Notes: generated by a model not told the origin, from the letters alone. DNA of 36,431 nt from Alphaproteobacteria bacterium (GCA_021325385.1 JAJPHH010000103.1:1-36431), one strand, 5' to 3'. Positions 8,149-17,043 are shown, numbered from the stretch's first letter. Numbers and translations are program-made.

Positions 8149-8997
8149 ATGCAAGGTTTTGGCGTGCACACGAGCATGTGGACGATGAGCTGGGACAAAG
8201 CCGGCGCCGAACGGGCGGTGGCCGCGGCCTCGCATTACAAGATGGACTTCATCGAAATCGCGCTGTTGAATGTCGGCGGCGTCGACGCCGCCCATTCGCG
8301 CGCGCTGTTGGAGAAACACGGCCTCAAGGCGATCTGTTCTCTCGGACTGCCCCAGAGCGCATGGGCGTCGACGCGCCCGGACAAGGCGATCGAGCACCTC
8401 ACGGCCGCGCTGGACAAGACTGCCGAAATGGGCTGTCTCGCTTTGTCCGGCGTCACCTATGGCGGCATCGGCGAGCGCACCGGCCTGCCGCCGACGCAGA
8501 AGGAGATCGACAACGTGGCGACGGCTCTCGAAGCTGCGGCGCGGCACGCAAAATCGCGCGGCCTGCTCCTCGGCATCGAACCGGTCAATCGCTACGAGAA
8601 CCATATCCTCAACACGGGGTGGCAGGCGGTCGCGATGATCGAGAAGGTCGGCGCCGAGAACATGTTCATCCACCTCGACACCTACCATATGAATATCGAG
8701 GAGAAGGGCGCCGCCAACGGCGTCCTCGATGCGCGCAAATACCTGAAATACATTCATCTGTCGGAGAGCGACCGAGGCACGCCGGGGTCCGGGAATTGCG
8801 ACTGGGACGAGGTCTTCGCGGCGCTCGCCGCGATCGGCTTCAAAGGCGGCCTGGCTATGGAGAGTTTCATCAACATGCCGCCGGAAGTCGCCTATGGCCT
8901 CTCGGTCTGGCGGCCGGTCGCCAAGAGCGAAGCCGAGGTCATGGAGAACGGATTGCCGTTCCTGCGCAACAAGGCGAAGCAGTACAAATTGATCTGA
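8149..8997 (+). CDS. Sugar phosphate isomerase/epimerase, D-tagatose/D-psicose 3-epimerase type
   Basis: The 282-residue TIM-barrel protein belongs to the AP-endonuclease-2-like epimerase family. The four metal ligands of D-tagatose 3-epimerase are visible as E144 (IEPVNRYENH), D177 (HLDTYHMNIEE), H203 (YIHLSESDRG) and E238 (MESF). Their spacing equals that of the Pseudomonas cichorii enzyme with a constant offset of 8. The second catalytic Glu region, E150, is present. It should interconvert ketoses at C3, or a related ketose/ketose phosphate, with Mn or Co. It closes the transporter operon (4-bp gap, AAGGAG before the ATG), so it acts on the imported sugar. No kinase or dehydrogenase gene follows. 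Confidence 0.85.
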   Translation: MQGFGVHTSMWTMSWDKAGAERAVAAASHYKMDFIEIALLNVGGVDAAHSRALLEKHGLKAICSLGLPQSAWASTRPDKAIEHLTAALDKTAEMGCLALSGVTYGGIGERTGLPPTQKEIDNVATALEAAARHAKSRGLLLGIEPVNRYENHILNTGWQAVAMIEKVGAENMFIHLDTYHMNIEEKGAANGVLDARKYLKYIHLSESDRGTPGSGNCDWDEVFAALAAIGFKGGLAMESFINMPPEVAYGLSVWRPVAKSEAEVMENGLPFLRNKAKQYKLI

Positions 8998-9623
8998 CGC
9001 GGAAGCCGGTGGTCCGCGGTGCTCGACTCGGGCCCCGCTGGACCGAGTTCGCCCGGAGCGACGCGCGTCGGGAGAATGGCGCCGGAAGCAGCGCCGCTCC
9101 GCGCCGGTGCGCCGGTGATGACGCAATCGCATCCGCATCCGCTCAGTCTAGCGATTGTGTCGAGAGCGTTCGTCGCCGAACGTTTCGCCTTGGCGGCGCA
9201 AAAAGGGCGGATCGCGCGGCCAGACCGCGCGCCACGCGCCTTGGCAAGCGGCATCGATGCGCCGCCATCGTACGGTCTCCCGGTAAAAGAACGCGGGTTC
9301 CGCGCGATGAACCCGTGTCTTTGCGCTCGAGTTCCGGACGACCATTTCTCGGAGCTGGCTTCCTGAAGCGTACTTTACCCGCCTCGGCTGAACGCCTTAA
9401 GGGTGGCCTTCGAACAATTTACGCCGGCAGCTTGCGGCGGCGAGATAGCCGATTTCACAACAGGCGTGGGTGGTTCGCTTGGCAAGTTGCGTGAACCGCG
9501 ACGGCCTTGGATCGGAGCTGCCGCGCATTTCACCGTCGATTAACTGCCGTGCCTTAAAACCTGTCGATTGGCCGCGCATGGGGCAGCGGATGCTTGGCCC
9601 ACGGCGCTCTTTTGGAGCCGCTC
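8998..9623. other. Gene-free stretch with one hairpin
   Basis: I see no convincing gene in these 626 bases between the epimerase and the GGDEF-EAL gene. Open frames exist on both strands but carry no recognisable domain or ribosome site. One perfect stem-loop, CGGGTTC (9294-9300) with GAACCCG (9309-9315) and an 8-nt loop, could be a weak terminator. The stretch presumably also holds the promoter of the downstream gene. Confidence 0.5.
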
Positions 9624-12320
9624 ATGGGTAAGTCCGGGCCCCTGCGAGTCGACCATTCGAGCGGCGGCGTCGACACCGTTAGCCCCGCTCAGTCGGCGCG
9701 GCTGATCTCTCATCCGCTCGAATCCCAGTTGCGCGGCGCGAATCGCGAGTTGGAGGCGCACGCCGAACTATTCGAAATCCTCCTCTCATGTTTGCCTCAA
9801 GGGGTGTGCCTCTTCGATGCGGACCAGCATTTGCTGAGGTTCAATCGTCCCTATGCAGAAATGTACCGCCTTCGGCCCGACCAGTTGCGAGCCGGCTTGA
9901 CCCTGGCGGAGATTACCGAATTGCGAAAGGCTGCCGGAAGCTCGCCCATGAATCCAGGCGAGTATCTCGCCTGGCAGAACGCCGTTCTGTTTCGGACGAA
10001 CAAGGCGTCTTTGCCGATCGAACTTGTGGACGGCCGCACAATTCAGATTCTTCACCAAACGACGCCAGGGGGCGGCTGGATCTCCGTCCACGAAGACATC
10101 ACGGATAGAAGAGCGAGCCAAGCGGTAGGCAGCGAGTTGCTCTCGATTCAGAGATTGATCGACTGGGTCCCGGACAATCTCTGGGTAAAGGACGCGCAGA
10201 GCCGGTTCGTCATATCAAATAGAGCCACAGCCCGACGGATGGGCTACGAGAGCCCCGATGATTTGGTAGGCAAGTCGGACCTCGATCTGCTTCAAGGAGA
10301 GGTCCGTGCTGATTTAGCGAAAAAATTTTTTGCCGACGAACAGAGGGTCATCGAATCGGGCGCCGCCGCAGTCGATATCGAGGAATATATTATCGACGCG
10401 GCCGGCGACAAACGTTGGATTTCCACCACCAAGGTGCCGCTGCGCAACGGATGCGGCGCTGTATTTGGGATTGTGGGGATCTCACGCGACATCACTGAAC
10501 GAAAGCTGGCCGACGCTTTCCGGAACGGACAAGCGCAAATCCTCCAGATGATCGCGATGAGCGCGCCGCTGCAGCAAGTTCTTGACAGTCTCGTGCGTCT
10601 CGTCGAATCGCAGTTGGCGGGAATCGCCGCGACCGTGCTGCTGCTCGACGGCGATGGCCGGAATCTGCGTCACGGCGCCTCGTCTGGCCTTGGGGCGAAA
10701 TATTTGCAGGTCTGCGAAATGACGTGCGGCCCGCAGGCCGGCTCGTGCGGCACGGCGGTCTATCGTCGCGAGCCCGTCATCGTCTCCGATATCGGCACCG
10801 ATCCGCTTTGGGAGCAGCGCCGGCGTGAGGCGCTCGAGCAAGGGTGCCGTTCCTGCTGGTCGACGCCCATTCTCTCGCACCAAGGCGCCGTGCTCGGCAC
10901 GTTCGCCCTTTGGTCCTCGGCGGCGCGGAAGCCGACGGAGACCGAGACTCATTTCGCCGAAGTCGCCACCCGGATGGCCGGGATCGCCATCGAACGCAAA
11001 CTCGCTGAAGAGCGAATCCAGTTTATGGCGAACCACGATGCGTTGACGGGCCTTCCGAATCGATCGCTGCTGAGAGATCGACTCACGCAGGCCATTCTGC
11101 AGGCCAAGCGCAACGATCGTTGGTTGACGGTGGTGTTCATAGATCTCGACAATTTCAAGCTCGTCAATGACAGTCTCGGCCACAACGCTGGCGATGAGCT
11201 GCTCAAGGAGGTCGCAGCACGGATGGTGGCGACCGTACGTGGCACGGACACGGTGGTGCGCCTCGGCGGCGATGAATTCGTGGTTCTTCTCCTCGATCAG
11301 CCGAAAGACCTCGAAATTATCGCTGCCAACGTGCAGAAGATTCGCGCTGCAATCGCCTTGCCGCTCAATGTCGGCGGCCGCGAGCTTCGGGTGACGAGCA
11401 GTTTCGGCATCGCCAATTTCCCGACCGGCGGAGCGGACGCCGACGAGCTGCTCGCAAACGCGGACGCGGCGATGTACCGCGCGAAGGAGATGGGGCGCGA
11501 CAATTGCCAGTTTTACCAGCCCGAACTCAGCCGCGCGGCGCTGGAGCGGCTCAGACTTCAGGCGGACATGCGGGACGCTCTGGCGCGGTCGGAGTTCGCC
11601 CTTGTCTACCAACCTCAGGTCGACTTGCGAAACGGGCGCGTATTCGCGGTCGAGGCCTTGATTCGGTGGCGACATCCGGAACTCGGGCAGATTTCCCCAG
11701 CGAAGTTTATCCCAATCGCCGAGGAAAGCGGACTGATCGTTTCGATCGGCAATTGGGTGTTGCGCGAGGCCTGCCGCCAGAACAAGGAATGGCAGAATGC
11801 CGGCCTACCGGCGATGACGGTCTCGGTGAACGTGTCGGCGCGCCAGTTCCGGCATAGGGACCTCGTTCTCGCCGTACAGGCCGCCTTGGACGACAGCGGC
11901 CTCGATCCGAAATATCTGGAGCTCGAGCTGACCGAAAGCCTCATCATGCCGGACATCAATGGCGCATTGTCGGTCATGAAAGAATTGCAGAAGCAGGGCG
12001 TGATGATGTCGATCGACGATTTTGGCACGGGATATTCGAGCCTGAGCGCGCTGAAGGCGCTGCCGGTCGCCCGGCTGAAGATCGACAAATCGTTCATCGA
12101 CGATCTGGCCAGCGACGAGAATGATCGCGCCGTGGTCGGCGCCTTGATCTCGCTCGGTCAAAAGCTGGGCCTGCGGGTGATTGCCGAGGGCGTCGAAAGG
12201 GACGAGCAAATCGCCGTCCTGCGTGAGCACGGATGCGACGAGATCCAGGGCTATCGCTTTTCCCGCCCGCTGCCTCCCGACGAAGTCCCAGAAGTTGTTC
12301 AGCGGAGTTTGACCATATGA
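9624..12320 (+). CDS. PAS-PAS-GAF diguanylate cyclase/phosphodiesterase (GGDEF-EAL)
   Basis: The 898-residue multidomain cyclic-di-GMP enzyme starts with a PAS (PAS_7-like) domain at about 35-145, ending in DITDRR. A second PAS (about 155-285) ends in DITERK. A GAF domain (about 300-450, with paired-Cys segments CEMTCG and GCRSCW) follows. The GGDEF domain (about 465-625) has intact RLGGDEF and the inhibitory RxxD site (RGTD) five residues upstream. The EAL domain (about 635-890) keeps EALIRW, the Asn in NVSARQF, ELTES, DDFGTGYSSL, KIDKSFI, AEGVE and IQGYRFS. Both activities look competent. No membrane segment is seen, so it is probably cytoplasmic. ATG 9624 follows GGAG by 6 nt. It appears monocistronic. 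Confidence 0.93.
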   Translation: MGKSGPLRVDHSSGGVDTVSPAQSARLISHPLESQLRGANRELEAHAELFEILLSCLPQGVCLFDADQHLLRFNRPYAEMYRLRPDQLRAGLTLAEITELRKAAGSSPMNPGEYLAWQNAVLFRTNKASLPIELVDGRTIQILHQTTPGGGWISVHEDITDRRASQAVGSELLSIQRLIDWVPDNLWVKDAQSRFVISNRATARRMGYESPDDLVGKSDLDLLQGEVRADLAKKFFADEQRVIESGAAAVDIEEYIIDAAGDKRWISTTKVPLRNGCGAVFGIVGISRDITERKLADAFRNGQAQILQMIAMSAPLQQVLDSLVRLVESQLAGIAATVLLLDGDGRNLRHGASSGLGAKYLQVCEMTCGPQAGSCGTAVYRREPVIVSDIGTDPLWEQRRREALEQGCRSCWSTPILSHQGAVLGTFALWSSAARKPTETETHFAEVATRMAGIAIERKLAEERIQFMANHDALTGLPNRSLLRDRLTQAILQAKRNDRWLTVVFIDLDNFKLVNDSLGHNAGDELLKEVAARMVATVRGTDTVVRLGGDEFVVLLLDQPKDLEIIAANVQKIRAAIALPLNVGGRELRVTSSFGIANFPTGGADADELLANADAAMYRAKEMGRDNCQFYQPELSRAALERLRLQADMRDALARSEFALVYQPQVDLRNGRVFAVEALIRWRHPELGQISPAKFIPIAEESGLIVSIGNWVLREACRQNKEWQNAGLPAMTVSVNVSARQFRHRDLVLAVQAALDDSGLDPKYLELELTESLIMPDINGALSVMKELQKQGVMMSIDDFGTGYSSLSALKALPVARLKIDKSFIDDLASDENDRAVVGALISLGQKLGLRVIAEGVERDEQIAVLREHGCDEIQGYRFSRPLPPDEVPEVVQRSLTI

Positions 12321-12373
12321 ATGACCGGCTCGCCCGCCGGACGCGCCAGATTTCTCCAATCGCTTGGACTAAA

Positions 12374-12421
12374 TGCTCGGAATGAGAGGAGTCGAACCTC
12401 CGGCCCGTCGTCCTGAACGAC
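12374..12421 (-). pseudogene. tRNA-Pro 3'-half fragment (candidate att site)
   Basis: Read on minus, this is an anticodon arm (GTCG, loop TTCAGGA, CGAC), a variable loop GGGCC, a T-arm GGAGG-TTCGACT-CCTCT and an acceptor 3' strand CATTCCG, then AGCA. It aligns with the intact tRNA-Pro at 31437-31513 with a few mismatches and one indel, including an identical 15-mer (12392-12406 versus 31455-31469). The D arm and the acceptor 5' strand are absent, so it cannot be a working tRNA. It lies in the same orientation as the intact gene, as expected for the far end of an element inserted at a tRNA 3' end. Confidence 0.75.
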
Positions 12422-12555
12422 TAATGCTGGGCCGACTTTATGGGTCCGCCTATGTCCGAAATGAATGGTTCCTGTCCTTCGGGCTGTACAACGAGGCCGC
12501 GCGATCAAGCTTCGAGCGGTACTGGTTTGGGGAGCTGGAGGCGGCCATTGGCGGC

Positions 12556-13272
12556 CTATTCGCAGATGCGGTAATTTGGCGTCGCGCCGTGCAGGCCCGT
12601 ATCGAAATGGAAATGGCTTTCGTGAGCCGGATCTGAACCGGGTCCAAGGACTGTCGTGAAGTATCCGCAGGCCGTCATCCGTAAAGCATGAAGGAGATCA
12701 CGCTCCCCGGGATTGTCCGAAGCCTGTTGCTTCACATTGATGCGCCGTTTGTTGGCCAAAACAAATGACGCGATGTCGATTGCGTCCCCTTTCGCGTGCT
12801 CGCTGGGAACCGATCCGGGCTTGTCATACCGCGCTCGGCACGCGAAGCTCTGTCCCGCCTCGATTTCCGCCAATTTTTGCCCGGCATAGGCGAGAGTCAG
12901 CGGGGCCGCCACCTCGCGCACCCAGGCGCTGAACTGTCGCCCGAAGCTGCATAACATGGCGGGCTTGCCCGAGATGACGACGTCGCCGAAGGACGTCGCC
13001 ACGGTCGCCAGCTTGATCGCCCCGGATATTTGGCAGCCGGCCTCGCTGACCGCGCGGGGTTGCTCGAACACGGCCTTTTTGGAGGCCAGGTCGGAAACGC
13101 ATTCGCCATAGTCCGCGTCGCTCATGCCGTTTACCGACACAAGCGCCTTGTCTTTGGCGCTCGGACCGACTTGACCGAGGACCGACCCGGCCCCGCTTGC
13201 CTGGCAAAGGATTGATATCGAAATGAGAGCCGCCCTGGCCGCCGTCTCTCGCAAGCATCGCCGCCTCATCAT
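12556..13272 (-). CDS. Extensin-like C-terminal domain protein
   Basis: The 238-residue protein has an N-terminal signal sequence (a hydrophobic run up to about residue 30). The extensin-like C-terminal domain found in many alphaproteobacteria follows. Landmarks are CQISGAIKLATV, FSAWVREVAAPLTLAYAG, SFACRARYDKPGSVPSEHAKGDAIDIASF, ACGYFTTVLGPGSD and HESHFHFDTG. The SEHA..DAID and H..HFH motifs resemble the zinc sites of LAS/VanY-type peptidases, so a cell-wall role is plausible although the family is biochemically poorly known. It is 41 bp downstream of an L,D-transpeptidase on the same strand, which supports a joint envelope function. Tandem ATGs leave the start uncertain by one codon. Confidence 0.85.
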   Translation of the reverse strand: MMRRRCLRETAARAALISISILCQASGAGSVLGQVGPSAKDKALVSVNGMSDADYGECVSDLASKKAVFEQPRAVSEAGCQISGAIKLATVATSFGDVVISGKPAMLCSFGRQFSAWVREVAAPLTLAYAGQKLAEIEAGQSFACRARYDKPGSVPSEHAKGDAIDIASFVLANKRRINVKQQASDNPGERDLLHALRMTACGYFTTVLGPGSDPAHESHFHFDTGLHGATPNYRICE

Positions 13273-13313
13273 CGTGGTCCCCTTGAAGGAGCTTGAGCGA
13301 TAGTCCGGTCCGA

Positions 13314-14438
13314 TTAGCGTTGGCGGCCGGATTCTGATTTGAGGTCTTCGGGGCCGGGCATGGACCGCGCCGTCGCGACTATAGGCGAGTCCTGATCCTC
13401 AAACCGCACGACCGCGCCGGGCCGCGTCATCGACGCCAAATCGACTGCATCCCAGTTCGTCAGCCGTACGCATCCGTGGGATTCCGTTTTGCTGACAGCG
13501 TCCGGTTGCGGCGTGCCGTGTATGCCATAGGAGGGCGCCGTGAGATCGATCCAAACCAGGCCGACCGGATTGTTTGGCCCCGGCTTAATCGTGAGTTTGT
13601 GTTTGGTCTTTACGCCCTTCCATGCGAATTTTGGATCATACACATAGGTCGGATTCCAATCGACGCGCCTGACTTTGAAATCGCCGCTTGGCGCGGGCTT
13701 TTCCTCGCTGCCGATCGTTGCAGGGAAAAACGCCAGGAGCCTGCCGTCCTTGCCGTACGCCCGAACATTATGGGCGGGTTTGTCCACCACGATTGTTTCC
13801 ACCGTGGGACCTTCGCCTTTCGCCGAAACCGGCGGCTTCACTTCGACCGTGCGAGAGCCCGAGCGCAAAGGCAATGGCGGCACATTGGCCACGATTATCT
13901 CTGCGCCTGCCTGGCTGAAGTTCACTCGGGGATTGAGCCTGCGCAGCAGCGACTCGCTCATATGGAATTTTTCGGCAAGCTCCGCGACCGGCGTCGTGTA
14001 AGAAAGTCCGGGCAGCCGCGCCATCTCCTCGAGTTTAGTCGGTATTGTTTTTTCAAACGGGCCGGCGACATCCGCGGCCGAGATGACATAATACCGGAGG
14101 ACGGGCTCGGCGGCGCCGCCGGAGGTCAGCGCGCTCCAGGTTGCAGCGTCGAGCTTGCCCGCGCCGCCAAGATTGTTCGCTTGCTGGAAGGCTTGCAGGG
14201 CGCGGCGATAATTATCCCCGTCTTGCCCGTCAATCTCGCCCGGCGAGAAGTGCGCCCGGTCGAGCAGCGCCTCGGCTTTTGCGATCAGCGGCGGAGCGGA
14301 CTCCCTTTCCTCCGTCGGCGCTGCACGTTCGACCGTGGCCTCGGTTATTGCCTGGGGCGAAACATACGGCTTCTTGGGAACGGCGAGCGCCGCCGAAGTT
14401 AGGCCCGCAAGGGCGAGCGCGATAGACAGCCGGACCAT
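13314..14438 (-). CDS. L,D-transpeptidase with peptidoglycan-binding domain (YkuD)
   Basis: The 374-residue periplasmic enzyme has a signal peptide (about 1-19). A peptidoglycan-binding-1-like helical domain (about 50-105, DGDNYRRALQAFQQANNL) and a LysM-like segment (about 145-187) follow. The YkuD catalytic domain (about 212-346) has the diagnostic IHGTPQPDAV and SHGCVRLTNWD; C323 is the nucleophile and H321 sits beside it. It forms 3-3 peptidoglycan cross-links or attaches proteins to peptidoglycan. The gene precedes the extensin-like gene and is probably transcribed with it. It is one of two L,D-transpeptidases in the window and differs from the short lipoprotein type at 31961. Confidence 0.92.
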   Translation of the reverse strand: MVRLSIALALAGLTSAALAVPKKPYVSPQAITEATVERAAPTEERESAPPLIAKAEALLDRAHFSPGEIDGQDGDNYRRALQAFQQANNLGGAGKLDAATWSALTSGGAAEPVLRYYVISAADVAGPFEKTIPTKLEEMARLPGLSYTTPVAELAEKFHMSESLLRRLNPRVNFSQAGAEIIVANVPPLPLRSGSRTVEVKPPVSAKGEGPTVETIVVDKPAHNVRAYGKDGRLLAFFPATIGSEEKPAPSGDFKVRRVDWNPTYVYDPKFAWKGVKTKHKLTIKPGPNNPVGLVWIDLTAPSYGIHGTPQPDAVSKTESHGCVRLTNWDAVDLASMTRPGAVVRFEDQDSPIVATARSMPGPEDLKSESGRQR

Positions 14439-14606
14439 AACCGTTCAACCGCCGAAAGGCCCATCTGTTCCTGCCCGATGACGAGCTCAAACGGCCGCTT
14501 TTCATGCCTCGCTATGCCGGAGTGTGGGCTTCCGGCCAGTCAGCTCAAAGGGGGCGTTCGCGTTAAGGCTCTGTGGCGTCCCCTGGGCCTACCCGAGCAG
14601 CAGGCT

Positions 14607-16079
14607 TTAATCAGTCCAGGGACAGAGGCGGGCGGCGTTTTCTCCGGCGATTCGTCCGAAAGCGACGCACTCGCTCAAATTGGCCCCGCTCTGAGGATAA
14701 TTGACAAAGATCGATCCGAGTTCGCCCGCGCAGTAGAGGCGAGGAATCGCAGAGCCAGAGACGTGCAAGACTTGCCCATCCGCATTACGACGCGGACCGC
14801 CAAAGGTGTTGTTCAGTCCGGGCCATAAGGGAACAGCGTAGAACGGAGGCGTGTCGATTGGACTGATTGACGAAGCGGGCCGGCCAAGAGGGCAATCCGC
14901 TCCGTTGCGAGCTGCTTGATTGATGCTGTCAATCTCGTCGATAAGGTTATGAGCATCGACGTTGATTTCATGCGCCAGGGACGGGAGCGTTGCGCCGCTC
15001 CGAATCCAACCACGGTCGATCTCGGCGCTGTTGTCAGCGCTCCAGGAATACAAAGCCATAGGTCCGGCCGCCCCGAATTCGGTGAAGACGATTGGACCCG
15101 CTCGGCGGCGCTTTTCGTCGAAGACATAGTAGACGGGAATCCTCGGCCATGAGTTTGTCGACGTGTCGAATAGAACTGCATTCCAGAATTGAGAATATCC
15201 GATCAGTTCATTTTCGGCTTTGAAGCGGCGGCCGCGCCGGTCGACGGCGATGAAACTTCCTCGCGCGAAGTTTTCCTCGAAAGCGAGCGGGAAATCGGGG
15301 AACTTCATTTTAAACGAGCCGTTCATAACGGCCATGTGCCACAGGTCGGCGCCAATCGCCTGCGCCATGCGAAGCCCGTCGCCGGTATTCGAGGAGGCGC
15401 CGCCAACAGCGATGGGCGCAATCGGCAGGTAAGTCTTCAAAAGGACTTCGTTGTGCTCGAATCCGCCGCAGGCGAGAATGACGGCCCTCTTGGCCCGTAC
15501 GAAGATTGCTCCGTGGGCGGCCTCAGCGCTGACGCCTATCACTTGACCGGTTTCGTCCTGGATCAGTCCCGAGGCGGGAGTTCCCCAAGCCAAGTTGATA
15601 GACCGCGTCATCACCGAGCGATGCAGGAGCGCGAACAGACCATCTCCGTACAACCGATCTCCGTTCGGTTCAGCGAGGTGATTGACCTGAACAGACGCAA
15701 GTCCTGGCCAATTGGCTCTGCGACCCGGATTTTCCATCGGCGCAAATCCGTTCGCGCCGAGCTTCATCAGCCACTCCTCATTGCTGACGGCGTAGCGAGC
15801 CCAGGCTCGCATGATCGCTTCGTCGACGTCTAACGTATCAGGCCTTTCAACGTTGACGCGGCCCGCTGTCTTCATGAGAGCGACGGCGGCAGGCTCGGTC
15901 TTTGGGAACAATATCGCCCCAAGCGACAATTGAGTGTTGGAAACGTGACTTGAGCCTTCCTGCTTCTCGAGAATAAGCGTTTCAGCGCCGAGATCGTGTG
16001 CGCTGATCGCTGCGACCGCGCCTGCGCCGCCATATCCGATGACAACGACATCGGCGCTTAGGTCCCACTGTCTCTGCAT
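14607..16079 (-). CDS. FAD-dependent oxidoreductase, fumarate reductase/ketosteroid dehydrogenase type
   Basis: The 490-residue flavoprotein has an N-terminal Rossmann dinucleotide site (VVVIGYGGAGAVAAISAHDLGA), then LILEKQEGSSHVSNTQLS. A central substrate domain contains RAVILACGGFEHN and SNTGDGLRMAQAIGADLW. The C-terminal FAD site reads LYCAGELGSIF followed by YPQSGANLSECVAFGRIAGE. This is the FAD_binding_2 superfamily. Substrate candidates are enoates, 3-ketosteroids or similar enones; the sequence does not decide. It is divergent from two SDR genes across a palindrome-rich 159-bp gap. That suggests one pathway in which carbonyl or C=C groups are oxidised or reduced. No signal peptide is seen, so it is cytoplasmic. 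Confidence 0.85.
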   Translation of the reverse strand: MQRQWDLSADVVVIGYGGAGAVAAISAHDLGAETLILEKQEGSSHVSNTQLSLGAILFPKTEPAAVALMKTAGRVNVERPDTLDVDEAIMRAWARYAVSNEEWLMKLGANGFAPMENPGRRANWPGLASVQVNHLAEPNGDRLYGDGLFALLHRSVMTRSINLAWGTPASGLIQDETGQVIGVSAEAAHGAIFVRAKRAVILACGGFEHNEVLLKTYLPIAPIAVGGASSNTGDGLRMAQAIGADLWHMAVMNGSFKMKFPDFPLAFEENFARGSFIAVDRRGRRFKAENELIGYSQFWNAVLFDTSTNSWPRIPVYYVFDEKRRRAGPIVFTEFGAAGPMALYSWSADNSAEIDRGWIRSGATLPSLAHEINVDAHNLIDEIDSINQAARNGADCPLGRPASSISPIDTPPFYAVPLWPGLNNTFGGPRRNADGQVLHVSGSAIPRLYCAGELGSIFVNYPQSGANLSECVAFGRIAGENAARLCPWTD

Positions 16080-16133
16080 GATAGGCCTATCGGCGCTCTG
16101 AGAGCGGCCAGTCGTCTCCTTTCGGAGGCGACG
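16080..16133. promoter_or_regulatory. Cluster of palindromes between divergent genes
   Basis: Three symmetric elements lie in a row. GATAGGCCTATC (16080-16091) is a perfect palindrome touching the flavoprotein start codon. CGCTCTGAGAGCG (16094-16106) is a perfect 6-bp inverted repeat around one G. GTCGTCTCC/GGAGGCGAC (16111-16132) is a stem with a TTTC loop. In a divergent promoter region these could be operators, or 5'-leader structures for the flavoprotein mRNA. No adjacent regulator gene is present to assign them to. Confidence 0.4.
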
Positions 16134-16238
16134 CCATCTCGGTCGAACCTCGATTCCGAACGGCCAATATAGCCGAGATAGCGCTTGATTCCGAGGCTCG
16201 TTCAGGTTTTGCTTCGCAACTCCTCCGAAGGTGCAAGC

Positions 16239-17033
16239 ATGACGAGAGCCGTAGCGTCGCCTTTCCGAGAACTCCTCGAACTGAGAGGGAGGACCGCTCT
16301 CGTGACCGGCGCTTCCGCCGGAATTGGTCGAGGCGTCGCTTGCCGTTTAGCAGAGGCTGGCGCGGCAGTCGCGCTGCATTACCGCGGCGGCAAGGAAAGC
16401 GCCTTGGCGGCGGCGCAAGAGATCCGAGACGCCGGCGGAAAGGCGATCGCGGTCAATGCCGAGTTGACGGATCCGGCTTCCGTCGAAGAGGCGGTTCGCC
16501 TGGCGACGGAGCAACTCGGCCCGATCGACATTCTCGTCAACAATGCCGCGCGGCAGACCCATGCCGGGTTCGAAGATATGGCGCTCGAAGAATGGCGCGA
16601 GATGCTCGCGGCCAATCTCGATGGCGTCTTTATCACGACAAAGCTCGTCACAGCACAGATGATAAAGCGCGGCGTCGGAGGCGCCGTCGTCAACATCGCC
16701 TCGATCGAAGGCCTGCAGCCGGCGCCGACTCATGGCCATTACGCGGTATCGAAGGCCGGACTGATCATGTTTACGCGCGCCGCCGCCCTTCAGTTCGGCC
16801 GCCACAATATTCGCGTCAACGCCGTATCGCCCGGCGTCATTTACCGCGACGGCATCGAGGCGGCTTGGCCGGAAGGCGTGAAGCGGTGGATGCAGGCAGC
16901 GCCGCTCGGCCGAATGGGCGAGAACGAGGACGTCGCGGACGCGGTGCTGTTTCTCGCCGCGCCGGCTTCGCGATGGATCACCGGCGCCAATCTGGTCGTC
17001 GACGGCGGCGTGACAGCGACTCCCTCATTCTGA
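16239..17033 (+). CDS. SDR-family oxidoreductase (1)
   Basis: The 264-residue classical short-chain dehydrogenase has a cofactor site TGASAGIGRG (about residues 24-33), a structural NNAA motif (ILVNNAARQ) and NIASIEG with the catalytic-serine region. YAVSK supplies the active Tyr/Lys, and NAVSPGVIYRDG follows. The C-terminus has the typical ITGANLVVDGG. ALHYRG at the end of strand 2 includes an Arg, suggesting NADP(H) preference. ATG 16239 follows GAAGG by 7 nt; the frame is open 18 codons further upstream without a ribosome site. It is 10 bp upstream of a second SDR and divergent from the flavoprotein. Substrate unknown; sugar or polyol oxidation is common in the family. Confidence 0.88.
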   Translation: MTRAVASPFRELLELRGRTALVTGASAGIGRGVACRLAEAGAAVALHYRGGKESALAAAQEIRDAGGKAIAVNAELTDPASVEEAVRLATEQLGPIDILVNNAARQTHAGFEDMALEEWREMLAANLDGVFITTKLVTAQMIKRGVGGAVVNIASIEGLQPAPTHGHYAVSKAGLIMFTRAAALQFGRHNIRVNAVSPGVIYRDGIEAAWPEGVKRWMQAAPLGRMGENEDVADAVLFLAAPASRWITGANLVVDGGVTATPSF

Positions 17034-17043
17034 TGGGCGCAAA

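Noticed and set aside
9019-9366. 115-residue frame in the gap before the GGDEF-EAL gene
   Set aside because: No ribosome site, no domain, and similar frames exist on the other strand.
8998-9623. Possible riboswitch or small RNA in the gene-free stretch
   Set aside because: Only one simple hairpin is evident, and no conserved riboswitch core could be recognised.
12373-12636. Plus-strand frame of 87 residues starting at the tRNA fragment
   Set aside because: It begins inside the tRNA remnant and ends inside the extensin-like gene, with no ribosome site.
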